Shown: piece after piece, positions 10,327 to 19,834 of the stretch | Layout: each line of letters starts with the position of its first letter | Position numbering within the stretch: position 1 is the first letter of the stretch | From: Thiobacillus sp. | Lineage (GTDB): Bacteria; Pseudomonadota; Gammaproteobacteria; Burkholderiales; Thiobacillaceae | Assembly (NCBI RefSeq): GCF_030696885.1 | Contig: NZ_JAUYRI010000027.1 | Span: 1-64,000, forward strand | Direction of reading: 5' to 3' | DNA length: 64,000 bases | Translations under genes and position numbers: made by a program | The notes under the pieces: generated by a model | What the model was told of the DNA's origin: nothing | Database searches by the model: none | What the model saw: only the letters and a program-made list of their open reading frames with translations

Positions 10327-12553
10327 TGCTTGGCCTGTATCCGGGAACACTTTGTTTCAAAACGTCGAGCGGGTTGGAGCCGAGACGCCCCATGCCGCTC
10401 AACTCGAGCTGGAAGAACAGCGCATCGGTGGACTGGTCTTCCTTGGTGGCCAGGCGCTGGAACACCGCGCGCACTGCCCAGCAGCCGCCATTGTATTCAA
10501 CCCCAGCCAGGCCTTCGACAAGCTTGTCGTCCTGGAAGGAATAGTTGTAGCGGAACATGCCGTACCAGCGATCGCCCAGCGGCCATTGCCCCGACAGATC
10601 GATCTGCTCCGTGGTTTGGTCAATGAAGCGGTAGCCGAAGTTCAACGCGCGGCCGGGGCTGGGCCGGTAGGATGCGCCCAGGTTCTGGCGGATGGTGGTG
10701 CCGTTCTGGGTGTCGAACTGCCAGGCAGTGTTGATGCGCCAGTCGCGCGTGATCTGTCCGCTGACGGCCACCAGCAGGTCTGTCGCATTGCTGGTGCGCG
10801 GCGCCACGCCGGGCAGCGTCACCAGCTGGTCACTGAAATAATAGCGCTGGCCGAGGGTGACCTGCAGCCGTTCCAGTCCGCTGCCCGCTTCGACGAAGCG
10901 GCTGGTGATGGCGAACGTCAGCTGGTTGGCGTCGTTGATGCGGTCGCCTCCGACGAACTGGTTTTCGGTGAACATCTGGGCGTAGCTGAAGTCCATCGCT
11001 CCCGTGTCGAATATCGGGATCGCGCTTTGGTCGCGATAGGGCGCATACACATAATAGGCGCGCGGCTCCAGCGTCTGCTCGTAGTCCACACCGGCAAACC
11101 GGAACGGACGGTCGAATGCCACGCCGGTGTCGAGGCTGAAGATGGGCACATTGCGTGTGATACGGCGCTCGGGTGCACTGTCGTCCAGCGCGTAATGGCT
11201 GCTGTGCCAGCCGATCTGCGGGGTGAGGAAACCGAATTGGTTGGTGAGCGGCAACCGCAGCGTGGGGTAGGCCAGCAGCCGGGTCCCTTCGATATTGGTG
11301 GGGTGGGCAAACCGGGTGGCCTCGCTGTCCAGCTTGAACTCCAGGCCATTGCCGAATGTGCGCCACGTGCCGAGGCGCGCGTGCGGCAAGCGCGCATAGG
11401 GCTCGGCAATGGGCGTGAGCGAGGTGGAATCCTGCAGCGTCTGGAAGCTTTGCGCGCGCAGATCGGCATACCAGTTGGCATGCTGCGTGGTGACCCATGC
11501 TTCGCGGTTGAGGTGGGTGATGGAGGTGATGGAAATGAGGTTGGACAGGTCGCGAAAATAATCGTCGTCCGACACGCGGTTGAACTGCATGCCGGCGTGT
11601 GTCTGCGCGTTCAGGCGATAGGTGTTGTTGAGCACCGCGCTCCAGCGCGAGCGGCCGGCTTGGTTGTCATTGGGCAGGTACTCGAGGCGGTTGTCCCCGT
11701 AGGCGTTATCCAGCAGGTAGCGGAATTCACCGCCCAGCTGTACGCCCCGCTTGGACAGCAGGCGGGGATACAGCGTGGCGTCGTAATTGGGCGCGAGGTT
11801 CAAATAGTAGGGCACCAGGATGTCGAGGCCGCTGCGTTCGGTGGTGCCGATGGTGGGTGCCAGCATGCCGGTCTTGCGCTGATTGTCGAGCGGGAAGTTC
11901 ATCCACGGCGTATACAGGATGGGGGCGCCGAGAAAATGCAGCGAGGCATTGCGCGCAGTGCCCACGTTGCGGGTCTTGTCGATGTCGAGGTCGGCCACCT
12001 TGAGGTACCAGTCCTCGTTGTCGGCCGAGCAGGTGGTGTAGGTGGCGTCGCGCAGCTTGTAATGGTTCTTGTCGATGAAGTCGATGTGTTCGGCATCGCC
12101 GCGCCCCGGCTGGTCCGTCAGCTGGTACACCGGCTGGGTGAGCTCGCCGCTGTAGTCATCGAGATCGAGTTTGAGCAAATCGCCGCTCACCAGCAGCGCA
12201 GGCTGCTCCAGCCGCACCTGGCCCCGCGCCTCGACGGAATTGAGTGAGGTATCGTAGCGCAGCCAGTTGGCAAAGAAATTCTGCCCGGCCTGACGGGCTT
12301 CGACATGGCCGCTGGCTTCGATGACATTGGGCTCGGTCGATTCGATGCGGTCGGCGGTCAGGAACATCGGGCCGTCCGGGCCGGCCACACCAGAGCCTTG
12401 CAGTTCGACATCCTTTTTCAGTGCGAGTCCGTCCGCCGCTGCGGACGAGGCAGCCAGCAACAGGACGACATACGCAAAGCCGGGCAGGGTGGGCAAGGAT
12501 GTAAAATCCGGAAGTTCGTTATTCGGAGCAGTGTGGCTGTGGAACGTTTGCAA
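10304..12553 (-). CDS. lptD: LPS-assembly protein LptD
   Basis: OstA-like N-terminus (ADRIESTEPNVIEASGHVEARQAGQNFFANWLRYD) and long beta-barrel; lptD-surA-pdxA-rsmA order. Exact start uncertain. Confidence 0.95.
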   Translation of the reverse strand: MQTFHSHTAPNNELPDFTSLPTLPGFAYVVLLLAASSAAADGLALKKDVELQGSGVAGPDGPMFLTADRIESTEPNVIEASGHVEARQAGQNFFANWLRYDTSLNSVEARGQVRLEQPALLVSGDLLKLDLDDYSGELTQPVYQLTDQPGRGDAEHIDFIDKNHYKLRDATYTTCSADNEDWYLKVADLDIDKTRNVGTARNASLHFLGAPILYTPWMNFPLDNQRKTGMLAPTIGTTERSGLDILVPYYLNLAPNYDATLYPRLLSKRGVQLGGEFRYLLDNAYGDNRLEYLPNDNQAGRSRWSAVLNNTYRLNAQTHAGMQFNRVSDDDYFRDLSNLISITSITHLNREAWVTTQHANWYADLRAQSFQTLQDSTSLTPIAEPYARLPHARLGTWRTFGNGLEFKLDSEATRFAHPTNIEGTRLLAYPTLRLPLTNQFGFLTPQIGWHSSHYALDDSAPERRITRNVPIFSLDTGVAFDRPFRFAGVDYEQTLEPRAYYVYAPYRDQSAIPIFDTGAMDFSYAQMFTENQFVGGDRINDANQLTFAITSRFVEAGSGLERLQVTLGQRYYFSDQLVTLPGVAPRTSNATDLLVAVSGQITRDWRINTAWQFDTQNGTTIRQNLGASYRPSPGRALNFGYRFIDQTTEQIDLSGQWPLGDRWYGMFRYNYSFQDDKLVEGLAGVEYNGGCWAVRAVFQRLATKEDQSTDALFFQLELSGMGRLGSNPLDVLKQSVPGYRPSNELLQTP

Positions 12554-13546
12554 GCATTACAGGACTGGGCCGCCCGACAGCTGGGGGGCGATTCACTCGA
12601 TATCGCCCCGGCGTCGGCGGACGCCAGCTTTCGCCGTTATTTTCGCGTCACTGCCAAAGGCCGCGATTATATCGTGATGGACGCCCCCCCGGCGCACGAG
12701 GATTGCCGGCCTTTCATTGCGGTCGCTCGGCTGTTTGCCGACGCCGGGGTACATGTGCCGCAGGTGCTGGCGCAGGACTTGGACCAGGGCTTTTTGTTGT
12801 TGACCGACCTCGGCGACACCACGTACCTGTCGGCGCTCAGCGAAGCCGGAGCCGATCAGGGCGCGGTGCGCGCGCTCTATCTGGCGTCGAACGACGCGCT
12901 GATCCGCATTCAGCAGGCCAGCCGCCCCGGCGTGCTGCCGGACTATGACCGCGTGCTGCTGACCCGCGAGCTGATGCTGTTCCCGGACTGGTACGTGACG
13001 AAGCACCTGGGCGTCGACATGAAAGACGAGCAGAAGGCCCTCCTCGACACCGTGTTCGAACGGATCCTGACCAGCAACCTGGCGCAGCCGCAAGTCTACG
13101 TGCACCGCGACTGGCATTCGCGCAACCTGATGGTGTCCGACCCCAACCCCGGCATCCTCGACTTCCAGGACGCGGTCTACGGCCCCATCACCTACGACCT
13201 CGCGTCGATCTACCGCGACGCCTACGTCCAGTGGGACGAGGAGCAGCAGCTCGACTGGGTGATCCGCTACTGGGAGAAAGCGCGAGCCGCCCGTCTGCCG
13301 GTACCCGAGGATTTCGGCGCATTCTGGCGTGATTTCGAATGGATGGGCGCGCAGCGCCACATCAAGGTGCTCGGCATTTTTGCACGGCTGTATCACCGTG
13401 ACGGCAAGGACGGGTATTTGAAGGACATGCCACGGGTGATGGGCTACTTGCGGCGGGTGTGCGAGCGGTATGACGAGTTGAAGCCGTTGCTGTTTTTGCT
13501 GGATGGGTTGCAGGATAAGCAGCCGCAGGTGGGGTATACGTTCTAA
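12533..13546 (+). CDS. amgK: N-acetylmuramate/N-acetylglucosamine kinase
   Basis: Aminoglycoside phosphotransferase fold: VYVHRDWHSRNLMV...GILDFQDAVYGPITYDLASI; divergent from lptD; probable GTG start. Confidence 0.87.
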   Translation: MAVERLQALQDWAARQLGGDSLDIAPASADASFRRYFRVTAKGRDYIVMDAPPAHEDCRPFIAVARLFADAGVHVPQVLAQDLDQGFLLLTDLGDTTYLSALSEAGADQGAVRALYLASNDALIRIQQASRPGVLPDYDRVLLTRELMLFPDWYVTKHLGVDMKDEQKALLDTVFERILTSNLAQPQVYVHRDWHSRNLMVSDPNPGILDFQDAVYGPITYDLASIYRDAYVQWDEEQQLDWVIRYWEKARAARLPVPEDFGAFWRDFEWMGAQRHIKVLGIFARLYHRDGKDGYLKDMPRVMGYLRRVCERYDELKPLLFLLDGLQDKQPQVGYTF

Positions 13547-13602
13547 TTTGGAATTCCGTTGGCCGGGGGCAATGTGATTTAACCCCAAGTTGGAGAACTA
13601 CC

Positions 13603-14133
13603 ATGTGGGGGTTTCGTAAAGCGATAGTGTCGGTAATGGTCAGTTTTAGCTTTAACTATTCTTCTGCAGCCGATATTCCAAGAACAGCAGATGAATTAAA
13701 TATGCGAAACGCAGAACAGCAGGTCCCCCGCTGTCTTGAGGATTACACGGGAGTATCAAATCGGCCCCGTCGGTTTTTTGTTGGGGTCAACAGCATTATT
13801 CGTGACCAAGCTTTTGCCCACTATGCAAAGCGTTGGGCTGAATTGCTTCAGAAAGAGATGGACCGCGATCAGGCTATGTTGAAGGCGACTTCCAATGTTG
13901 GCCCAGAGCTTCGGTTAACAGTCGAGACTTTCCCGAGAGGACAAGTTGGTTCAGTGGACATTGATAAAACTTCAGGTTCGAATGCATTCGATGGTTTGAT
14001 GACGGCGCTTATTAAAAGCGTTGCTGTGCATGTGCCATTTCCGCCGGAGGTGTGTATGAAAGCGGACATCGTGTACCTTACGATCAGCATTGAAAACACA
14101 GTCAATGGTCCTCGTGTTCTTCAGCCAAAATAG
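13603..14133 (+). CDS. Exported protein with TonB C-terminal-like domain
   Basis: Signal-like N-terminus; FVGVNSIIRDQAFAHYAKRWAELLQ and LRLTVETFPRGQVGSVDIDKTSGSNAFD resemble TonB_C; AT-richer than its neighbours. Confidence 0.6.
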   Translation: MWGFRKAIVSVMVSFSFNYSSAADIPRTADELNMRNAEQQVPRCLEDYTGVSNRPRRFFVGVNSIIRDQAFAHYAKRWAELLQKEMDRDQAMLKATSNVGPELRLTVETFPRGQVGSVDIDKTSGSNAFDGLMTALIKSVAVHVPFPPEVCMKADIVYLTISIENTVNGPRVLQPK

Positions 14134-14166
14134 TGTGGTCTGGGATTGTCTTTGGTAGGTAGAAAA

Positions 14167-14883
14167 TTGATTAACACTTCCCAAAAAACAGCCATGATCC
14201 TCGCCGCCGGCCGCGGCGAACGCATGCGTCCGCTCACCGACCGCACGCCGAAGCCTTTGTTGCAGGTCGGCGGCAAGCCGCTGATCGTCTGGCATATCGA
14301 GCGCCTGCGTGCGGCGGGTTTTGACCGCATCGTCATCAACCACGCCCATCTCGGGCAGCAGATCGAGGATGCGCTGGGGGAGGGGGCGGCGTTCGGCGTG
14401 ACGATTGCGTATTCGCGCGAGGGCAGCGCGCTGGAAACGGCGGGCGGCATTGCCACGGCGTTGCCGCTGATCGGGGTCGACGTTTTTCCGGTGGTCAACG
14501 GCGACATCTATTGCGAATACGATTTCAGTCGGCTGGCCGAGCCGATGGCGCGGCTTGCTGCCGGGCAGGACCAGGCGCACCTGGTGTTGATCGACAACCC
14601 GCCGCATCATCCGCAGGGTGATTTCGTGCTGGAAGCTGGCCGCGTGACAGCTACACCCCTAGCCCCTAACCCCTCACCCCTGACCTTCTCGGGCATCGGG
14701 GTTTACCACCGCGCGCTGTTCACCGACACCCCGGCGGGCGAAAAAGCGCCGCTGGCGCCGCTGCTGCGGCAGGCGATCGACGCCGGGCGTGCGAGCGGCG
14801 AACATTTCGGCGGCCGCTGGGTCGATGTAGGGACGCCCGAACGATTGCAACAACTCGACGAAAGCCTGCGCACCCATGTTTGA
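14167..14883 (+). CDS. murU: N-acetylmuramate alpha-1-phosphate uridylyltransferase
   Basis: MILAAGRGERMRPLTDRTPKPLLQVGGKPLI nucleotidyltransferase signature; near amgK. Confidence 0.88.
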   Translation: MINTSQKTAMILAAGRGERMRPLTDRTPKPLLQVGGKPLIVWHIERLRAAGFDRIVINHAHLGQQIEDALGEGAAFGVTIAYSREGSALETAGGIATALPLIGVDVFPVVNGDIYCEYDFSRLAEPMARLAAGQDQAHLVLIDNPPHHPQGDFVLEAGRVTATPLAPNPSPLTFSGIGVYHRALFTDTPAGEKAPLAPLLRQAIDAGRASGEHFGGRWVDVGTPERLQQLDESLRTHV

Positions 14884-16174
14884 CCCTGCCATCCACGCCG
14901 ACCGCCGCGCGCGGCTTGCCGCCCAGCTTGGCGACGGCATCGCCATCGTTGCCACCGCGCCGGAAGTGCCGCGCAACCGCGACACCCACTACCCTTACCG
15001 GCACGACAGCTATTTCTACTGGCTAAGCGGTTTCGCCGAGCCCGAGGCGGTGGTGGTCGTGATCGGCGGCGACGCGCCCGAGACCATTCTGTTCTGCCGC
15101 GACCGGGACGAGACGCGCGAGATCTGGGACGGGTTCCGCTATGGTCCGGCGGCGGCGCAGGCGCACTTCGGCTTCGACGCCGCCTATTCGATTACCGAGC
15201 TCGACGCCCGGCTACCCGACCTGATGGGCAACCGCACGCGCCTCGCCTACGCGGTGGGACAGGATCCGGCGTGGGATGCGCGGGTGATCGGCTGGCTCAA
15301 CGCAGTGCGCACGAAGACGCGGCAGGGCATTCTCGCGCCGGGCGAAATCCTCGACGTGCGGCATGCACTCGACGAGATGCGCCTGATCAAGGATGCCCAC
15401 GAGTTGGCCCTGATGCGCCGCGCCGCCGAGATTTCCACCGGCGCGCATCGCGCCGCCATGCGCGCCACCCGGCCGGGCGGTCACGAATACGAGATCGAGG
15501 CGGAGCTGCTGTCCGCCTTCCGCCGCGGCGGTGCCGAAGCGCCGGCCTATACCTCCATCGTCGCCAGCGGCGCCAACGCCTGCGTGCTGCATTACGTCTT
15601 CAACAACCAGCCACTCAAGGACGGCGACCTGCTGCTGATCGATGCCGCCGCCGAGTTCGGCAGCTATGCGGCCGACATCACCCGCACCTTCCCGGTCAAC
15701 GGCCGCTTTTCGCCGGCGCAGAAAGATGTGTACGAACTGGTGCTGGCGGCGCAGGCGGCGGCCATCGACGCGGTGCGCCCGGGCAATCACTGGAATGCGC
15801 CGCACGACGCGGCGGTGCGCGTGCTGACCCAGGGCATGGTCGATCTCAAGCTGCTGGCGGGCGAGGTCGACGGCCTGATCGAATCGAAAGCCTACGACCG
15901 CTTCTACATGCACCGCACCGGCCACTGGCTGGGGCTCGACGTGCACGATGCCGGTGAATACAAGCTCAATGGCGCGTGGCGGCCGTTGCAGCCCGGCATG
16001 ACGCTGACCGTCGAGCCCGGACTCTATATCCGCCCGGCGGACGACATTCCCGAAGCGCTGTGGAATATCGGCATCCGCATCGAGGACGACGTGGCGGTGA
16101 CCGAATCCGGGTGCGAGGTGCTGACCACGCCGCCGAAAACCGTGGCGGAGATCGAAGACTGGATGCAGCAGTGA
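14876..16174 (+). CDS. pepP: Xaa-Pro aminopeptidase
   Basis: RDTHYPYRHDSYFYWLSGF...LLIDAAAEFGSYAADITRTFPVNGRFS...HRTGHWLGLDVHD. Confidence 0.95.
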   Translation: MFDPAIHADRRARLAAQLGDGIAIVATAPEVPRNRDTHYPYRHDSYFYWLSGFAEPEAVVVVIGGDAPETILFCRDRDETREIWDGFRYGPAAAQAHFGFDAAYSITELDARLPDLMGNRTRLAYAVGQDPAWDARVIGWLNAVRTKTRQGILAPGEILDVRHALDEMRLIKDAHELALMRRAAEISTGAHRAAMRATRPGGHEYEIEAELLSAFRRGGAEAPAYTSIVASGANACVLHYVFNNQPLKDGDLLLIDAAAEFGSYAADITRTFPVNGRFSPAQKDVYELVLAAQAAAIDAVRPGNHWNAPHDAAVRVLTQGMVDLKLLAGEVDGLIESKAYDRFYMHRTGHWLGLDVHDAGEYKLNGAWRPLQPGMTLTVEPGLYIRPADDIPEALWNIGIRIEDDVAVTESGCEVLTTPPKTVAEIEDWMQQ

Positions 16175-17307
16175 GCAGCGTGCTGATCGTCGGCGCCGGT
16201 CCGGTTGGGGCAGTGTGTGCGCTGGCGCTGCAGCAGCAGGGTATCGCGGTGCAGGTGATCGAGGCGCAGCCTGAAGACGCCCGTGCCGACAGCCGCACCC
16301 TGGCGCTGTCGCACGGCGCGCGGCTGATCCTCGAGCGGCTCGGCGTGTGGGACCGGCTCGACCCTGTCACCCCGATCACCCGCATCCATGTTTCGCAGCG
16401 CGGCGCACTGGGCGTCGCGCGCTTGTCGGCGGATGAAGTCAAGGTGCCGGCACTCGGCTATGTGCTGCCCTACGCCACGCTGACAACGGCATTGAAGCAG
16501 GTGCTTGCCGATGCCGCTATCGCGATCGATTACGGCGTGGCGGTGGAGCGCATCGAATCTGCTGCGGACGCGGCGACGCTGCATCGGGCCGATGGACGAA
16601 GCGACAGCGCCCCCCTGGTCGTGGTGGCCGACGGCGGACGCGGCGAAGCCGTACCCACACCCAAGTTCGAACGCGATTACGACCAAATGGGGGTGGTGTG
16701 CGACGTGCAGACCGAGCTGCCACACGCCAACCAGGCTTACGAGCGCTTCACCCCCGAAGGGCCGGCGGCGCTGCTGCCCAAAGGTGAACACTATGCCCTG
16801 GTGTGGACAGCCAGCCGCGAAGACGCCGAACGCATTGTCCAGTTGACCGACGCCGAATTTCTCGCGGCGCTTTATCGCCACTTCGGGGGACGCCAGGGCC
16901 TTTTCCTGCAGGCCAGCCCGCGCAAGGCTTTCCCGCTGAAGCTCGTCTATGTCGGCAGCGAGGCCGCCGACCGCGTGGTGCGCATCGGCAACGCCGCGCA
17001 GACGCTGCATCCGGTGGCCGGCCAGGGCTTCAACATCGGCCTGCGCGACGCCTGGGAACTGGCGGCGCTGTGCGGGGAGTCGCCGACCGGTGAAATCGGC
17101 AGCGCCGCCATGCTGGCCGCCTACGCGCGGGGGCGGCGCGTCGACGTGCTGGGCGGCGTCGGCTTCACCGATTTTCTGGTGCGGGTGTTCTCCAACGACA
17201 TTGGGCCGCTACGCCACGCGCGGGGGCTCGGCTTGCTGGCGCTGGAAGTGCTGCCGCCGCTGAAAAGCTTTGTCGCGCGGCGGATGATGTTCGGGGCGCG
17301 CGGATGA
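16171..17307 (+). CDS. UbiH/UbiF-family FAD-dependent monooxygenase
   Basis: VLIVGAGPVGAVCALALQQQG; RIGNAAQTLHPVAGQGFNIGLRD; GTG start. Confidence 0.9.
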   Translation: MSSVLIVGAGPVGAVCALALQQQGIAVQVIEAQPEDARADSRTLALSHGARLILERLGVWDRLDPVTPITRIHVSQRGALGVARLSADEVKVPALGYVLPYATLTTALKQVLADAAIAIDYGVAVERIESAADAATLHRADGRSDSAPLVVVADGGRGEAVPTPKFERDYDQMGVVCDVQTELPHANQAYERFTPEGPAALLPKGEHYALVWTASREDAERIVQLTDAEFLAALYRHFGGRQGLFLQASPRKAFPLKLVYVGSEAADRVVRIGNAAQTLHPVAGQGFNIGLRDAWELAALCGESPTGEIGSAAMLAAYARGRRVDVLGGVGFTDFLVRVFSNDIGPLRHARGLGLLALEVLPPLKSFVARRMMFGARG

Positions 17308-18461
17308 GTGGCGACCGTTACCAGATCGTCATCGTCGGTGCCGGCCTGGTGGGCGCCGCTGCGGCACTCGCGCTCGGCCGTCAGGGCCTGCGCGTTGCGC
17401 TGATTGAGCGCCAGCCGCCCCAGTGTCCAGTCGAAACCTGGGACACCCGCATCTACGCCATCAGCCCCGCCAGCCAGCGCTTTCTCGAGCGCCTGGGCGC
17501 CTGGCAGCGGCTGGATCGCGATCGCGTGCAGCCGGTCTTCCGCATGGACGTGGCGGGCGATGCCAGCGGTGCGATCCGTCTCGATGCCTATGAAGCCGGC
17601 GTGTCGCATCTGGCCGCCATCGTCGAAAGCGGCCGTTTGCAGGACGCCTTGTGGCAGTCGCTGCAGGCCGACGGCAGCGTGGTGCTGCATTGCCCGGCCG
17701 CGATCACGTCGATCGAATCTGGCACGCCGTATACGCGGATCGAGCTGGACGACGGGGTGGTGCTCGAAGCCGAACTCGTTGTCGGCGCCGACGGCGCCGC
17801 CTCGCGCATCCGCGAATGGGCGGGCCTGGCGTCCACGCAGACGCCCTATGGCCAGAGCGGTGTGGTGGCCAATTTCGACTGCGAGCGGCCGCATCGCGGC
17901 ACCGCGTTCCAGTGGTTTTTCGAGGGCGATATTCTGGCCTGGCTGCCGCTGGGCGGAACCCGGATGTCGATGGTCTGGTCTACCCAGTCGGCGCATGCGG
18001 ATGCGCTGCTCGCGCTGGATCCGGCCGCGCTGGCCGCCACCGTGCAGGCGGCAGGCCACGACCGGCTCGGCGCGTTGCGCGTGCTGACGCCGGCGGCGGC
18101 TTTTCCGTTGCGTCTGATCCGGGTCGAGGCCATTGTGGCGCCGGGTGTGGCACTGATCGGCGACGCCGCGCACGGCGTGCATCCGCTGGCGGGACAGGGC
18201 GTCAACCTGGGTTTTGGCGATGCCGAAGCGCTGGTTGAAACGCTTGCACAGCACCGCCGAACCCGTTTGGGCGATCTGCGGGTGCTGCAATCCTATGCCC
18301 GCCAGCGGGCCGAACCGGTGCAGCGCATGCAGGCGCTCACCCATGGCCTGCATCATTTGTTTTCCGGCAGCCGGGCTGCCTGGCTGCGCAATGCCGGCAT
18401 GACGCTCGTCAACCAGGTGCCGCCACTGAAGGCTGCGCTGGTGCGCGAGGCCATGTCCTGA
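17304..18461 (+). CDS. UbiH/UbiF-family FAD-dependent monooxygenase (second copy)
   Basis: QIVIVGAGLVGAAAALALGRQG; ALIGDAAHGVHPLAGQGVNLGFGD. Confidence 0.9.
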   Translation: MSGDRYQIVIVGAGLVGAAAALALGRQGLRVALIERQPPQCPVETWDTRIYAISPASQRFLERLGAWQRLDRDRVQPVFRMDVAGDASGAIRLDAYEAGVSHLAAIVESGRLQDALWQSLQADGSVVLHCPAAITSIESGTPYTRIELDDGVVLEAELVVGADGAASRIREWAGLASTQTPYGQSGVVANFDCERPHRGTAFQWFFEGDILAWLPLGGTRMSMVWSTQSAHADALLALDPAALAATVQAAGHDRLGALRVLTPAAAFPLRLIRVEAIVAPGVALIGDAAHGVHPLAGQGVNLGFGDAEALVETLAQHRRTRLGDLRVLQSYARQRAEPVQRMQALTHGLHHLFSGSRAAWLRNAGMTLVNQVPPLKAALVREAMS

Positions 18462-18489
18462 TTTTTTTGTTTTTCCCCTGGAGCTTTAA

Positions 18490-19200
18490 ATGAAATTCAC
18501 TTCTCTGGCGCTGGCCGCTACCCTGATGTGTGCCGCGACCGCGCAGGCCAACGAATCCGTCATCCGCAAGGCACTGTCGGAGCAGTTTCCCGGCGCGCAA
18601 ATCAGTTCGGTGACGAAGACGCCCTACAGCGGCCTGTTCGAGGTCTATCTCGACGGCCAGATCGTCTACATCGATGCCAAGGGGCAATACGTGTTCATTG
18701 GCGACATGGTCGATCTGAAAAACCGTACCAACCTGACGCAGGCCCGGCTGAACAAGCTGCAGGCGGTCAAATGGGACACGCTGCCGCTCAACAATGCTTT
18801 GAAGACCGTCAAGGGCAAGGGCGAACGCAAGCTGGTGGTGTTCTCCGACGTCGATTGCCCCTACTGCCGCAAGTTCGAGGAAGAGCTGGTCAAGGTCGAC
18901 AACATCACCGTTTACACCTTCCTCTATCCGATCGAGGGCTTGCACCCCAAGGCGGTGCAGACCTCGAAGCAGATCTGGTGCGCGCCAGACCGCAACAAGG
19001 CGTGGAACGACTACATCACGGGCGGCACCGTACCGCGCAACGATGGCAAATGCGCCAACCCGGTCGACGCCACCATCGCGCTCGGCAGCAAGCTTAAAGT
19101 GTCGGGTACGCCGACGCTGATTTTTGCCAACGGCCAGCGCGTGCCCGGCATGGTGCCAGCGGCGCAACTCGAGCGCCTGCTTGTCACCAATGCGAAGTGA
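18490..19200 (+). CDS. dsbC: Thiol:disulfide interchange protein DsbC
   Basis: Signal peptide; VVFSDVDCPYCRKFEEEL CxxC; GTPTLIFANG cis-Pro loop. Confidence 0.93.
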   Translation: MKFTSLALAATLMCAATAQANESVIRKALSEQFPGAQISSVTKTPYSGLFEVYLDGQIVYIDAKGQYVFIGDMVDLKNRTNLTQARLNKLQAVKWDTLPLNNALKTVKGKGERKLVVFSDVDCPYCRKFEEELVKVDNITVYTFLYPIEGLHPKAVQTSKQIWCAPDRNKAWNDYITGGTVPRNDGKCANPVDATIALGSKLKVSGTPTLIFANGQRVPGMVPAAQLERLLVTNAK

Positions 19201-19802
19201 GTTCGGATTTCTGGAACGCGCGCTACGCCACTAACGACTACATCTTCGGCACCGCGCCGAATGTTTTCCTGGCGAGCCAGAAAGACCTGATCCGCCCCGG
19301 CATGCGTGCGCTGGCGATAGCCGACGGCGAAGGCCGCAATGGCGTATGGCTGGCCGAACAGGGCGCCTCGGTCCACGCCATCGAGGTGTCGCCCCGCGCA
19401 TTGGACAAGGCGCGCAAGCTCGCTGCCGCGCGCGGCGTGACGCTGGAATTCGAACAGGCCGACGTGCTCGACTGGCGCTGGCCGGAGGCGGCCTACGATC
19501 TGGTCGCGGCGATCTTCATCCAGTTCGTCGCGCCGCCCGAGCGCGATCGCATCATCACCGGCATCCGCCGTACGCTGAAGCCGGGCGGCACGCTGATCCT
19601 GCAGGGCTACACGCCCAGGCAGATCGAATTCGCCACCGGCGGGCCGTCCAACCCGGCCAATCTGTATACCGCCGAGCTGCTGCGTGCGTGGTTCGGCGAC
19701 TGGGATATCGTGCATCTGCATGAACACGAATCCATCATCAGCGAAGGCACGCACCATCACGGCATGTCGGCGCTGATCGACCTGGTCGCGAAGAAGCCCT
19801 GA
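19197..19802 (+). CDS. SAM-dependent methyltransferase
   Basis: WNARYATNDYIFGTAPNVFL...ALAIADGEGRNGVWLAEQGASVHAIEVS. Confidence 0.88.
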   Translation: MSSDFWNARYATNDYIFGTAPNVFLASQKDLIRPGMRALAIADGEGRNGVWLAEQGASVHAIEVSPRALDKARKLAAARGVTLEFEQADVLDWRWPEAAYDLVAAIFIQFVAPPERDRIITGIRRTLKPGGTLILQGYTPRQIEFATGGPSNPANLYTAELLRAWFGDWDIVHLHEHESIISEGTHHHGMSALIDLVAKKP

Positions 19803-19834
19803 AAAAAAAGAGCCCGTCAGGCTCCTTTTTCGTT
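19803..19834. terminator. Bidirectional intrinsic terminator between methyltransferase and hmp
   Basis: aaaaaaaaa GAGCC cgtca GGCTC cttttt hairpin. Confidence 0.85.

Noticed and set aside
10166-12247. 693-aa plus-strand ORF opposite lptD
   Set aside because: Antisense shadow of a clearly coding lptD in high-GC DNA; low-complexity, no recognisable domain.
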